Shown here: piece by piece, positions 51,401 through 59,920 of the stretch
How the letters are laid out: each line of letters starts with the position of its first letter
Numbering within the stretch: the stretch's first letter is position 1
Origin: Burkholderia guangdongensis
GTDB lineage: Bacteria; Pseudomonadota; Gammaproteobacteria; Burkholderiales; Burkholderiaceae
Reading direction: 5' to 3'
Length of the DNA stretch: 64,000 nucleotides
Assembly: GCF_013403875.1 (NCBI RefSeq)
Contig: NZ_JACBNX010000003.1
Coordinates: 124,001-188,000 of the forward strand
Notes under the pieces: model-generated
Seen by the model: the letters and a program-made list of their open reading frames with translations, nothing else
Databases searched by the model: none
Told to the model about the DNA's origin: nothing
Translations under genes and position numbers: made by a program

Positions 51401-53118
51401 CCGCTGCCGCCGTTGCCGTTGACGACGAAGTTGCCGCCGTTGGTCTGGATCGTCGCGCCGCCGAAAAAGCCGTCGCCGATGCTGACGGTCCCGCCGAACG
51501 GCGCCGTCACGCCGACGTTCGAATCGAGCAGCACATCGAGCTTGCCGGCCGACGACGTGATGCTGACGCCGTAGCCGATCACGACCGACCCCGACGCCTG
51601 CAGCGAGAACTTCGCGTCGCCGCCGCTCGTCTTCTGAATCGTCGCGGAGTCGGCGACGTCGATGTCGCCGGCGCCGTTGCCGCCGGTCGCCGACGTCGCG
51701 ACCGTCACCGACGTGCCATTGTTCAGCTCCGATTGAATCGCGCCGGTCGTCAGCGTCGACGCGGACGAATACGAGAACGTCACCGAGCCGCCCGGCGCGT
51801 CCGACGCCGCAGCGGCCGGCCCGCTGGACACGATCGTGACCGAGTACGGATCGAGCAGCCACGTGCCGCCGACGCCATGCAGCGCCGACGCGTCGACGAC
51901 CGCGCCGGCCGTGTCGAGCGAATGGCTCGACGTCTCGATGAGCCCGCCGTTGCCGCCCTGCGGCCCGCCCTTCGCGGAAAACGTTCCATACAGCCGCGCG
52001 ACGCTATCGCCGTACGCGACGATGTGCCCGCCGTTGCCGTTCGCGAGCGCATCCGCATGAATCGACGCGTCCGGCGACATCCACAGCGCGTCCGCATCGC
52101 GGATCGTCGGATCCGCGCCGGCCGCGCCGCCGCCGAAGCGCACGGTGCCGCCACCCGCCGCGCCGCTCGCGTCGACGTTCGCGCCGGCCAGCAGCGCGAC
52201 GTCGTGGCCGGTCACGTCGATCCGGCCGCCGGTGAGTCCCGCGCCGCCCGTCGCATCGAGCGTGCCGCTCACCTGCGTGATGCCGTTCGAGCCGCCATCG
52301 AGGAAGATGTGGCCGTCGCGCTCGGCGAGGCTTTGCGCGCGCACGATCCCCTGCTGGTTCAGCACGGTGCCCGCGAGCGCGTCGGCGGTCTGCGCGCTCA
52401 TCACGACGGTGCCGCCGTCGGCCGCGAGCGTGCCGGCGTTGCCGACGAGCGCATGCGCGGCGCCCTGATTGATCTGCAGCGTCGTGAGTCCATCGCCGGC
52501 GAAATCGACGGTGACGTCGCTGCCCGCGCCGAGCGCGACGGTGCCCAGCCGCGCGCTGACGGTGCCGGTGTTGCTGACGGTGCCGCCGAGCAGCGCGATC
52601 GTGCCGCCGTCCCGCGCGGTCAGCGTGCCCGCGTTGCCGACCGGCGCGGCCGACGTGCCGACGAACCTGAAGTGCCCCGCCAGAAAATCCGCGTCCGAGA
52701 TGTCGAGCGTCGACGCGATCATCGATCCGACGTTGACCGACGACCCCGGCGCGAAGATCACGCCGGCCGGGTTGACGAGGAACACGCGGCCGTTCGCCTG
52801 CAGCCGGCCCGCGATCACGCTCTCGTCGTTGCCGAGCACGCGGTTCAGCAGCGCGGCGCTCGCCGACGGCTGCGCGATCGTCACCGCTTCGTTCGCGCCG
52901 ATCGAGAACGTGTTCCAGTTGACGATCGCGTTCGGCGTGCCCTGCGTGATGTTCATCTGCCCGGCCGCGGGCGAACTGACGCTGACCGAGCCCGACACGA
53001 CCTGCGCGCCGGTCGGGTTCGCACACGACGGCGTCGCGACCGACGCGGCGAACAGCGCGGCGACCGCACTCGCGATGGCGCCCGCATGTCTCGATCGCGC
53101 ACTAACCGGCTTCTTCAT
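48496..53118 (-). CDS. TpsA two-partner-secretion exoprotein (filamentous haemagglutinin-like)
   Basis: The 1540-residue protein starts at 53118 (GAGGTG upstream), with a signal peptide ending ATPSCANP. The TPS secretion domain follows directly (NAIVNWNTFSIGANEAVTI; LLNRVLGNDESVIAGRLQANG; VFLVNPAGVIFAPGSSVNVG). The remainder is a long Gly/Ser/Thr/Val-rich beta-helix (about residues 280-1150) of repeating GxVxIxG-type strands, then beta-sandwich-like repeats. It ends in four Cys-containing segments (ICIGST, SCLITNGEHGCGDF). No toxin domain is visible, so an adhesin or surface fibre is most likely. It is last in a unit with TpsB and a CHAT protein. Confidence 0.93.
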   Translation of the reverse strand: MKKPVSARSRHAGAIASAVAALFAASVATPSCANPTGAQVVSGSVSVSSPAAGQMNITQGTPNAIVNWNTFSIGANEAVTIAQPSASAALLNRVLGNDESVIAGRLQANGRVFLVNPAGVIFAPGSSVNVGSMIASTLDISDADFLAGHFRFVGTSAAPVGNAGTLTARDGGTIALLGGTVSNTGTVSARLGTVALGAGSDVTVDFAGDGLTTLQINQGAAHALVGNAGTLAADGGTVVMSAQTADALAGTVLNQQGIVRAQSLAERDGHIFLDGGSNGITQVSGTLDATGGAGLTGGRIDVTGHDVALLAGANVDASGAAGGGTVRFGGGAAGADPTIRDADALWMSPDASIHADALANGNGGHIVAYGDSVARLYGTFSAKGGPQGGNGGLIETSSHSLDTAGAVVDASALHGVGGTWLLDPYSVTIVSSGPAAAASDAPGGSVTFSYSSASTLTTGAIQSELNNGTSVTVATSATGGNGAGDIDVADSATIQKTSGGDAKFSLQASGSVVIGYGVSITSSAGKLDVLLDSNVGVTAPFGGTVSIGDGFFGGATIQTNGGNFVVNGNGGSGAASITRTTVDTGGGNVSITGNVGSGGTVATSTSSASALVGGVVIDGSTFTTHGGSVQFSADVNSPNVAIAYATTIATGAIVTANNSAISTQGGSVTIGGKLESAISVQTSGFVPTTSNGVDLEQTTITTAGGGLSITGDVTGNSATSTALNLGTTSIGTGGGMVTLDGIAGSVALSNSPITTQGGNLQITGSGTSADGVSIFSSPIDTTSSATQGGGVSIDGTTNSAFSNGVSLSGTVTTASGAISMTGTQNVPSTGLEGSNGTGINLNGASLTTTSGPISLTGIVNTTVQVFYNNTGLAINTGSTITSSSGSISLTGTTNGDPTNPNASMVGVAIEGNTDGGGNPSSVTTGSGTLSIYGSGVGTQTEGVIVADGSGITSTNGGNIDIRGAVAGPPAIAGQSNVQNDFGVLVLNGGVLSSGTKGDIAITGSTNTSDPGVAIGYVLPATSFGSVAGPVTITSTNPGTVTLRSANDGTTDSLAIVSFDGSPVFFSSNGTLVIAPAAVDAANGYAVTPVDSTPITLLGTGAGLSIDPTTFQMFSGFQSMIFGSTSQTGLITVNGVCGPNAAACVLTKPSFTTNLTLSNPGAGSQGIVLPYGISMPGYTLTLASAGPVTDPGGIQAAGLLLAGPGTFTLTDPQNDVGVLAMANAGTVNFLNSVGFAIGPIISKTYSSTTGQLATIDATNSTLTGNLVATAATGGISLGGGTATSNGTNGPTGGLNTNLTAGGSADLVMENGVFTDAGTGTISAGNAWRIWAQTWNGETRGNVQPNTTQPNFYGCLFGAGCSWGGTVPTTGDHYVYAARPTVTITANDATRTALTPNPPFTYTASGLINGDTTATLTGGLTTPATQTSPIGTYPIDPNFASSVGYIVNQVPGTLTVLPVAYTWSTLASGVLQAFFGHDEQTFVYENNLQGTNICIGSTQPLFTTAVPGQQQDLLAVEWKRVRQQPNLNSCLITNGEHGCGDF

Positions 53119-53226
53119 GACGCACCTCAAGCGCCGGCCCGCGCCGGCTCGAACCGCAATTCAGCGACCGCGGCCGCCGTCGCCCGCATGCGCGACGGCG
53201 GCCGTGACCTTCCCCCGGGCAGCCGG

Positions 53227-54936
53227 CTAGAACGCCTTCGTCAGCTGCACATAAAAGCGCGGCACGCGATCGTTGCCGGTCGTGTCGGATGCGGTCGTGC
53301 GCCACGCGACCGTCCCCTGCAGCGAGAATCCTGCCGGCGCCGCCCAGTACGCGCCAACGCCCGCGCCGCTGCGCGTGATGTTGTTCGCGCCCTGGCCGGG
53401 CCGCGGGTTCGCGTTGTACCAGCCGGTGCCGAAATCGAAGAAGCCGAACACCGTCACCTTCGAGTTCACCGCGTAGCGCGCTTCGGTCGTCGCGACGAAG
53501 CCCTCGTCGACGAGCCCTTCCGACGGCGAATACGCGCGCACCGCGTGCGGGCCGCCGAGCAGGAAGCGCGACGAGTTGTCCAGCGTCGTCGCGGCCCACT
53601 GGCCCGAGATGCCGGCAAATACGCTGATGCGCTCGGTCACCGAGTTCAGCCGGTTCGCGAAGAACGTCACGCGCGCCTCGGTGCCCTGCGTGTCGCGCCC
53701 GAAGCTCGACGCGTCGAGCGCGCGATCGGCGGCCGACCGAATGTCGAGGCTGCCGACCAGCAGCGCGAGATCGGCGCTGTTGAAGCCGCCGCCGAGCCAT
53801 GCGTCGCGGCTCTCGTAGCTCACGCCGACGCTGCCTTCGATCAGCGCGCGCTGATTGTGCTCGTCGACGATGCCGATGTTGTCGCGCAGGTCGCGATACT
53901 CGAGGTTCACGCGCGCGAGCAGGTTCTGGTTGCGCGTGCGCACGAGCGGATGCGTGAGCGTCAGGTCCGCGACCGTCGCCTCGCCGGTCGCGTCGAGCGG
54001 CGCGAACTCCTTGCCGAGCGTGTAGTTGAGCCGCGCGAACGCGACGCCGACGCGCGTGCCGTCCGCATCGATCGGCGCTTCGTACGCGACGCGCCCGTAC
54101 GCGGTGTCGAGCCGCTCGCTGCCGAGCAGGCGGATGTCGAGGTTGTCGCCGATCATGAACGGCGAGTTGAGCCGCGCGAGCGCGCCGAGCCGCCACGTGC
54201 CGGTCGGCGGCGAGCCGTAGTTGTCGACGTCGGTCGAGAAGGTCCAGCGCTTGGCCGGCGCGACGCGGATCGTCAGGTCGACGGTGCCCGGCTCGTTGCC
54301 GGCCTCGAGCGCCGACGATACCTGCACGCCGGGCAGATCGGACAGCAGCAGCATCGTGCGCTCGAGATCGCGCTGCTTCAGCGGCGCGCCGATCGGAATC
54401 GCGGCGACGCGCGCGCGCAGCAGGCTCTCGCGCACCGGCGTGCCGGCCGCGATGTCGAGCCGCACGTGGCCGACGCGCCCTTCGAGCACGCTCAGCTCGA
54501 CGTTCCCGGACGTGACGTCCTGCGGCGGGATCACGACCTGCGCGAGCGCATAGCCGCGTTCGCGATAGACGCGCGTGATCCGCGCGGCGATCGCCTCGAT
54601 GTCCGCGAAGCCGATCTGCGTGCCGATCCGCTCGCGCACCGGCGCGAGCAGCTCGTCGGTCGGAATCGCGTTGTTGCCCTTCAGCGTGATGCTTTTCAGC
54701 ACGAAGGTCGGCCCGGGCGCGACGGCAGCGGGCGGCGACGCCTGTTGCGGCTCGGCCGGCAACGCGTTCGCGCCGCCGGGCGGCACCGGGCGCGTTTCGC
54801 GCGGTTGCGTCTCGTTCAGGATGCTGCCCGCGTTCGGCGGCGTCTGCGCGTACGCGAGCGCGCTGCTCCACGACACCGCCGCGGCCATGATTCGGAGGGT
54901 TCTTTTCATTGGTGGACGTGGGAGGCGTCGTTTCAT
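53227..54936 (-). CDS. TpsB outer-membrane transporter (ShlB/FhaC/HecB family)
   Basis: The 569-residue outer-membrane protein has a signal peptide (AAAVSWSSALAYAQT). A Pro-rich linker follows, then POTRA domains (FVLKSITLKGNNAIPTDEL; YRERGYALAQVVIPPQDVTSG) and a 16-strand barrel ending FYVQLTKAF. It should export the TpsA protein encoded 108 bp downstream. ATG 54936 lies 1 bp past the CHAT gene stop, suggesting coupling; MKRTLRIM at 54909 is an alternative start. Confidence 0.95.
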   Translation of the reverse strand: MKRRLPRPPMKRTLRIMAAAVSWSSALAYAQTPPNAGSILNETQPRETRPVPPGGANALPAEPQQASPPAAVAPGPTFVLKSITLKGNNAIPTDELLAPVRERIGTQIGFADIEAIAARITRVYRERGYALAQVVIPPQDVTSGNVELSVLEGRVGHVRLDIAAGTPVRESLLRARVAAIPIGAPLKQRDLERTMLLLSDLPGVQVSSALEAGNEPGTVDLTIRVAPAKRWTFSTDVDNYGSPPTGTWRLGALARLNSPFMIGDNLDIRLLGSERLDTAYGRVAYEAPIDADGTRVGVAFARLNYTLGKEFAPLDATGEATVADLTLTHPLVRTRNQNLLARVNLEYRDLRDNIGIVDEHNQRALIEGSVGVSYESRDAWLGGGFNSADLALLVGSLDIRSAADRALDASSFGRDTQGTEARVTFFANRLNSVTERISVFAGISGQWAATTLDNSSRFLLGGPHAVRAYSPSEGLVDEGFVATTEARYAVNSKVTVFGFFDFGTGWYNANPRPGQGANNITRSGAGVGAYWAAPAGFSLQGTVAWRTTASDTTGNDRVPRFYVQLTKAF

Positions 54937-54937
54937 A

Positions 54938-57298
54938 TCAGTGCGCGACGGTCAGCCGCCAGCCTCCCATCAGATCGAACGGCGCCCAGAAGAACGGATG
55001 CGCGAAGCGCGGCGTCTTCAGCACCGCGAGCTGCGCGGTCCGCATCGCGTCGATCGCCTCGCGGCCGCCCGTCAGTTCCGAGTAGAAGGTCCGCATCGTC
55101 AGCGCGCTCGACTCGTCGGCGACCGGCCACATCGACACGATCAGGCTCGACGCGCCCGCATAGAAGAACGCGCGCGTGAAGCCGAGGATCTCGTCACCAC
55201 GCGCGATGCGCCCGAGCCCCGTCTCGCACGCGGACAACGTGACGAGCGCGACGTCGTTCAGCTTCAGGTTGTAGATATCCTTCGCGAGCAGCGAATCGGG
55301 GCCGTCGGCCGGCTGCGCCGACGGCGCGAGCAGGATCCGCGAATGCAGCGGATCGATCGTGTCGGCCTGCGCGTGCGTCGCGACGTGCAGCACCCGGCCG
55401 GCGGGCGCGTTGTTCTGGAAGCTCGCGCGCGTCGCCGCGCGCTGCAGGAACAGCTCCTTCGTCGCGAACAGCGGCGCGATCCCCTCGACCTCCGCCTGCG
55501 CGCCGGGCAGCGCGTACGCGGGCGTGATCGACGGATTGCCGAACGCGACGAGGTTGCTCGCGACGCGCTGCTGGCGGTCGAGCAGTTGCAGCGCGACGCT
55601 CGTCGACGGCTCCAGCGCGATCGCGTGGCCCTCGATCAGGAAGTCGTCCGCGTCGCGCAGCGCCTGGAACGGCAGATAGTGGAGCGCGCCGTGCGGCACG
55701 ATGATCAACCGTTCGAACTTCGGCAGCGCGAGCGGCGCGATCAGCAGCGCGTCGAGCTTCGCGCCGTACGTGAGCGCGGTCGGGCGGCGGTGGATGATCG
55801 CGTTGCGGAAATCGGTGACGGCCGCATCGAGGTCCGCGCGCGCGATCGGCAGCGTGTAGCCTGTCAGGCCTTTGCGGCGAATCACCCAGACGACGAGCTC
55901 GTCCTTCAGCCCGTGGAATTCGACGATCGCCTCGTCGGGCCGCAACGCGCGGCGCACCGCGTCGAGCGTCGGCACCTGGCCGTTCAGTTGCCGGTCGTCG
56001 ACGCCCGCGTCGACGCGGTTGCGCACGACGTCGAGCAGCGCCCGCGCGCGGCTGCGCTCGGACAGGTTCCATGCGGACGTGTAGTCACCCGCGTCGACCG
56101 CCAGCTTGATCGACTCGTCGAACACCGATTGCGTGTCGCCGAACAGGCCCGTCTTGAATTCGTCGCTACGAAACCGCGCGCGGATCTTCTCGGAATCGTC
56201 GACGGCCTGCAAGTACGCGTCGCGCGCGTGCGGCTTGTCGCCGAGCGCGAGGTCCGCGCGGCCGATCCCCGCGTGCGCCCACAGGCGATCGTAGTCGGCG
56301 TCGGTCGACGCGTCGTTCGCGAGCAGCGCGTTGAACGCGCGCTTCGCGTCGTCGGGCTTGTTTTCCGCGAGCAGCAGGTTGCCTTCGATGCGCTGGTAGG
56401 CGGGCGCGAGATCCGCCGACGGTGGCGGATTCGCCGAGTCGAACGTCTTGCGCGCGCCGGCCGTGTCGCCGGCCGCGATCTGCGCGTTCGTCACCGACAA
56501 CAGCACGAGCGGCCGGTAGCGCGGCGACGCCGTCTTCAGCGCGTCGTCGTACGCGGCGAGCGCCGCGTGCGGATCGCCGCGCCGCAGCGCGATGTCGCCG
56601 AGCACCTTGTTCGCGGGCGCGAACACCTGCTCCGGCGCCTTCGGATGCGACGCGAGGGCGTCCTTCGCGTAGCGCTCGGCGTCGTTCAGATCGCCCGCGT
56701 AGCTGTACGCGATCGCCAGATCGCGCTTCGACAGCGCGGCGAGATCCGCGTTGTCGGTCTGCTCGGCGACGACGAGCGCGCGCGCGGCCGCGTCGACGCT
56801 GTCGCGGAAGTCGCCGCGCTCGGCCGCGGACACCGCCATGCTGCAGTACTGGTACGCCGGGAGTTTCACGCTGTCGCGCGACAGCAGCAGGCGGCCTTCG
56901 GCGGTCAGCGATTTCAGCGTCTCCGCGTCGCGTACGCGCTCCTCGCTCTGCTGGAACGCGAAGGTGCCGGCGGCGGCAGGGTCCGCGCTGTTGGTTGGGC
57001 TGTTGGTTGCGCCGGCGGCTGGTGACGCGACGGCAGCCTTGGTTGCCTGATCCGCCGCGACCGGCGACGCCGCGTGCGCGATCGCGACCGGCACGAGCGC
57101 TGCGCCGAGCGCGGCGACAAGCTCGGCGCCCAGCATCACGGCCGGCATCATGACCTGCATCACGGCCAACACCAGCGCGCGCCGCGCGGCCGTACGCCGC
57201 ACACGCCGCAACGCACCGGCGCACGACATCGCGCCGATGGCCCGGCCTACGTTCCCGCCCAAACGATCGTGGCGTTCATTCACATCGACTTCCTGCAT
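54938..57298 (-). CDS. Exported TPR/CHAT-domain protease-like protein
   Basis: The 786-residue protein has a hydrophobic N-terminal segment (LVLAVMQVMMPAVMLGAEL region) followed by an AIAHA-type cleavage site, so it is probably periplasmic. About 350 residues of tetratricopeptide-like helices follow (AERGDFRDSVDAAARALV, LAIAYSYAGDLNDAERYAK, LGDIALRRGDPHAALAAYDDAL). The C-terminus is a CHAT caspase-like peptidase domain with catalytic His642 (HVATHAQAD) and Cys691 (LSACETGLG). It is first in the unit CHAT-tpsB-tpsA. Proteolytic maturation or release of TpsA is the simplest inference. Start choice is uncertain (57298 or 57388). Confidence 0.9.
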   Translation of the reverse strand: MQEVDVNERHDRLGGNVGRAIGAMSCAGALRRVRRTAARRALVLAVMQVMMPAVMLGAELVAALGAALVPVAIAHAASPVAADQATKAAVASPAAGATNSPTNSADPAAAGTFAFQQSEERVRDAETLKSLTAEGRLLLSRDSVKLPAYQYCSMAVSAAERGDFRDSVDAAARALVVAEQTDNADLAALSKRDLAIAYSYAGDLNDAERYAKDALASHPKAPEQVFAPANKVLGDIALRRGDPHAALAAYDDALKTASPRYRPLVLLSVTNAQIAAGDTAGARKTFDSANPPPSADLAPAYQRIEGNLLLAENKPDDAKRAFNALLANDASTDADYDRLWAHAGIGRADLALGDKPHARDAYLQAVDDSEKIRARFRSDEFKTGLFGDTQSVFDESIKLAVDAGDYTSAWNLSERSRARALLDVVRNRVDAGVDDRQLNGQVPTLDAVRRALRPDEAIVEFHGLKDELVVWVIRRKGLTGYTLPIARADLDAAVTDFRNAIIHRRPTALTYGAKLDALLIAPLALPKFERLIIVPHGALHYLPFQALRDADDFLIEGHAIALEPSTSVALQLLDRQQRVASNLVAFGNPSITPAYALPGAQAEVEGIAPLFATKELFLQRAATRASFQNNAPAGRVLHVATHAQADTIDPLHSRILLAPSAQPADGPDSLLAKDIYNLKLNDVALVTLSACETGLGRIARGDEILGFTRAFFYAGASSLIVSMWPVADESSALTMRTFYSELTGGREAIDAMRTAQLAVLKTPRFAHPFFWAPFDLMGGWRLTVAH

Positions 57299-57300
57299 AA

Positions 57301-57326
57301 CGGTGGAGGAATGCGGTGGAGGAATG
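57301..57326. repeat. Duplicated 13-bp unit upstream of CHAT gene
   Basis: CGGTGGAGGAATG occurs twice in direct tandem, immediately before the preferred start of the CHAT gene. It is a small duplication in the leader and contributes to uncertainty over the start codon. Confidence 0.8.
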
Positions 57327-57606
57327 CAGCGTGTCCTGAATGCCTGCTCGCGGAACGGGCGTCGTGCGCGAGGGACCGTCGATTTCAATCACGTAAACGA
57401 ACGGCGGCCGCGCGTTTTGAAAACATCGCACAGTTATTTTTCGAATTTATTTTTTGCGGCGGCGCCTCGCGGGTTTTCAAAATCGGCGGCGTCGTTCGTC
57501 TTCAGAGGTATACGCGCGTGCGCGTAAGGTCGGCGCGTGCGCGCTCGACGAGCATGTTCCGGTCGCCCACGCCGGTCGCACCTTTTCACCACGGAGCCCG
57601 AATCCG

Positions 57607-59859
57607 ATGCCCCCTCCCGACGACAAGACGGTGATCGCGCGACAGCCGCTTGCGCCGGAGGAATCGCCCGCCCCGCCCGACACCGAGGCCGAGGCCACCG
57701 ACGAACGCACGCTCGTGATGCCGGCCGCGCGGCCGGCGAGCGGGGATGCCGGCGCGTCGGCCGGCGACGCCGCGTCGACGTCCGCCACCGCCACCGCCAC
57801 CGCGCTCGCGTCCGCGCCGCACGCGCTGCCGGTCGGCACGCGCCTCGCGGAGTTCGAGGTCGTCCGGCTGATCGGCGAAGGGGGCTTCGGCATCGTCTAT
57901 CTCGCCGACGACACGCAGCTCGGCCGCCGCGTCGCGCTGAAGGAATACATCCCGGCCGCGCTCGCGTCGCGCGGCGGCAACGCGCAGGTCACGGTGAAGT
58001 CGGAGCGGCACGCGGAGACGTTCCGCGCGGGCCTGAAGAGCTTCATCAACGAAGCGCGGCTGCTCGCGCAGTTCGACCACCAGTCGCTCGTCAAGGTCTA
58101 CCGGTTCTGGGAAGCGAACGGCACCGCGTATATGGTGATGCCGTACTACGAAGGCGCCACGCTGAAGGACGCGCTGCGGCAGATGCCCGCGCCGCCCGAC
58201 GAGGACTGGCTGCGCGCGCTGCTCGCGCCGCTCGTCGAGGCGCTCGCGGTGCTGCACCGCGCGCAGTGTTTCCACCGCGACATCGCGCCCGACAACATCA
58301 TGCTGCTGAAGGGCAGCGGCCGGCCGCTGCTGCTCGACTTCGGCGCCGCGCGGCGCGTGATCGGCGACATGACGCAGGCGCTGACCGTGATCCTGAAGCC
58401 GGGTTACGCGCCGGTCGAACAGTACGCGGAAGTGCCGTCGATGAAGCAGGGGCCGTGGACGGACCTGTACGCGCTCGCGGCGGTCGTCTATTTCGCGATC
58501 CTCGGCAAGACGCCGCCGGCTGCCGTCGGGCGGCTGCTGAACGATACGTACGAGCCGCTCGCGGTCGTGGCGGCCGGCCGGTATTCGGACGGCTTCCTGC
58601 GCGCGATCGATCGTGCGCTCGCGGTGCAGCCGCAGGACAGGCCGCAAGACGTGTTCGCGCTGGCGGCGGAGATGGGGCTCGACGTCGACAGCGACGCGGG
58701 GAGCGACAGCGGCGTAGCCACCGGCGTGGCCGGCACCGGAGCGGGACGTGCGGACGACGACGTCACGCGCGTGATGCCGCGTGAAACGCCGAGGCAGGCG
58801 ACGGCGGGCGCGTCCGCGCCGGGGAATCGGGACAATACGCGAGGCAATACGCAGGGCGGTACGCAGGGCGGTACGCAGGGCGGTACGCAGGGCAATACGC
58901 GCCCGGGTGGCGGCGCGACTGCAGCGACCGCAGTGACCGCAGCACCGGCGGCAAGCGCGCCGCCCGCACGCGCGGGTGGCGGCAAGCGGCCCGCGATGAT
59001 CGCGGCGATCGTGGCCGGCGTCATCGTCATCGCCGGAATCGGCGGCTGGTGGGCGACGCGGCCGTCGCCGACGACCGGCTCCTCGACGCTCGCGCATGCA
59101 CCGGCCACGGCGGCGCCTTCCGCCGTCGGCCACGCATCGCAGTCTCAGCCGCAGTCTCAACCGGAAACGACCGCAGCGGCACCGACGACATCGACGCCCC
59201 CATCGGCATCCGCATCGATCGCGGCCACGCAGCCGGCCGCGCCGCCAGCCGGCGCCGCGTCGTCGGCGCTTCCATCGACCGCCGCACCCGCGATGTCGCT
59301 TGCGAGCGCGCAGCCATCGGCGGCCGCACCGCTGCCGCGCTACACGCCGGACGGCGAGTTCGAGCGGATCGCATCGTCGCTCGCCGACCCGTCGTTCCAC
59401 GTCACGACGACGCTGCACGCCACGGTCGCGCGGATCAACCACGACCATCTGGAATTCCGGCTCGGCAGCAACCGCGCGGGCTACGCGTACGTGTTCATGG
59501 TCGATCCGGAAGGCCAGTACCTGATGCTGTTCCCGAACGCGCTCGACAAGAACAATGCGATCGCCGCTGGCGCGACGCTGAACCTGCCGCGCGACAGCTG
59601 GCCGATGCTCGCGGGCGCGCCGGCGGGCCCGAACCACTTCCTCGCGATCGTGTCGCCGGTGCCGCGCGACTTCACAGACGGCGGGCTGCATCGCGGCTCC
59701 GTGTTCGCGTCGTTCCCGTCCGACGCGCGGCGCGCGGCCGCCACGCGGCGCACAGCGAGCTATTCGCCGTTCGCGGGCAAGCCGCGCTGCGGCGCGAGCG
59801 TCGCGGATTGTCCCGACACGTTCGGCGCGTCGACGTTCACGATCGACGTCGTCAACTGA
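57607..59859 (+). CDS. PpkA-like Ser/Thr protein kinase with DUF4384 domain
   Basis: The 750-residue protein has a Hanks-type kinase domain (about residues 80-350): Gly loop GEGGFG near 90, VALKEY lysine, HRDIAPDN catalytic loop at 223-230, DFGAAR at 244. A low-complexity linker with NTQGGTQGG repeats follows, then one membrane helix (about 462-482), a Thr/Pro/Ala-rich periplasmic stalk and a DUF4384-like domain (about 590-700, with YVFMVDPEGQYLMLFPN). This is the layout of T6SS PpkA kinases, which sense an envelope signal and phosphorylate the FHA protein. In the catalytic loop the usual Lys after HRD is Ala, as in related bacterial kinases. Confidence 0.93.
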   Translation: MPPPDDKTVIARQPLAPEESPAPPDTEAEATDERTLVMPAARPASGDAGASAGDAASTSATATATALASAPHALPVGTRLAEFEVVRLIGEGGFGIVYLADDTQLGRRVALKEYIPAALASRGGNAQVTVKSERHAETFRAGLKSFINEARLLAQFDHQSLVKVYRFWEANGTAYMVMPYYEGATLKDALRQMPAPPDEDWLRALLAPLVEALAVLHRAQCFHRDIAPDNIMLLKGSGRPLLLDFGAARRVIGDMTQALTVILKPGYAPVEQYAEVPSMKQGPWTDLYALAAVVYFAILGKTPPAAVGRLLNDTYEPLAVVAAGRYSDGFLRAIDRALAVQPQDRPQDVFALAAEMGLDVDSDAGSDSGVATGVAGTGAGRADDDVTRVMPRETPRQATAGASAPGNRDNTRGNTQGGTQGGTQGGTQGNTRPGGGATAATAVTAAPAASAPPARAGGGKRPAMIAAIVAGVIVIAGIGGWWATRPSPTTGSSTLAHAPATAAPSAVGHASQSQPQSQPETTAAAPTTSTPPSASASIAATQPAAPPAGAASSALPSTAAPAMSLASAQPSAAAPLPRYTPDGEFERIASSLADPSFHVTTTLHATVARINHDHLEFRLGSNRAGYAYVFMVDPEGQYLMLFPNALDKNNAIAAGATLNLPRDSWPMLAGAPAGPNHFLAIVSPVPRDFTDGGLHRGSVFASFPSDARRAAATRRTASYSPFAGKPRCGASVADCPDTFGASTFTIDVVN
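58846..58893. repeat. 12-bp repeats in kinase linker
   Basis: Four exact or near-exact 12-bp units (AATACGCAGGGC once, GGTACGCAGGGC three times) encode NTQG/GTQG tetrapeptides in the flexible linker before the membrane helix. They are likely prone to copy-number change. Confidence 0.85.
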
Positions 59860-59920
59860 CCGTCAACCGAGCCAGCCGCCCGTGGCGCGCCCCGGCGCGC
59901 CCGCGACTCAAGGAGGCGCC

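Noticed and set aside
51127..55179. A 1350-codon frame antisense to tpsA, tpsB and the CHAT gene
   Set aside because: Same shadow composition; three well-motivated genes lie opposite.
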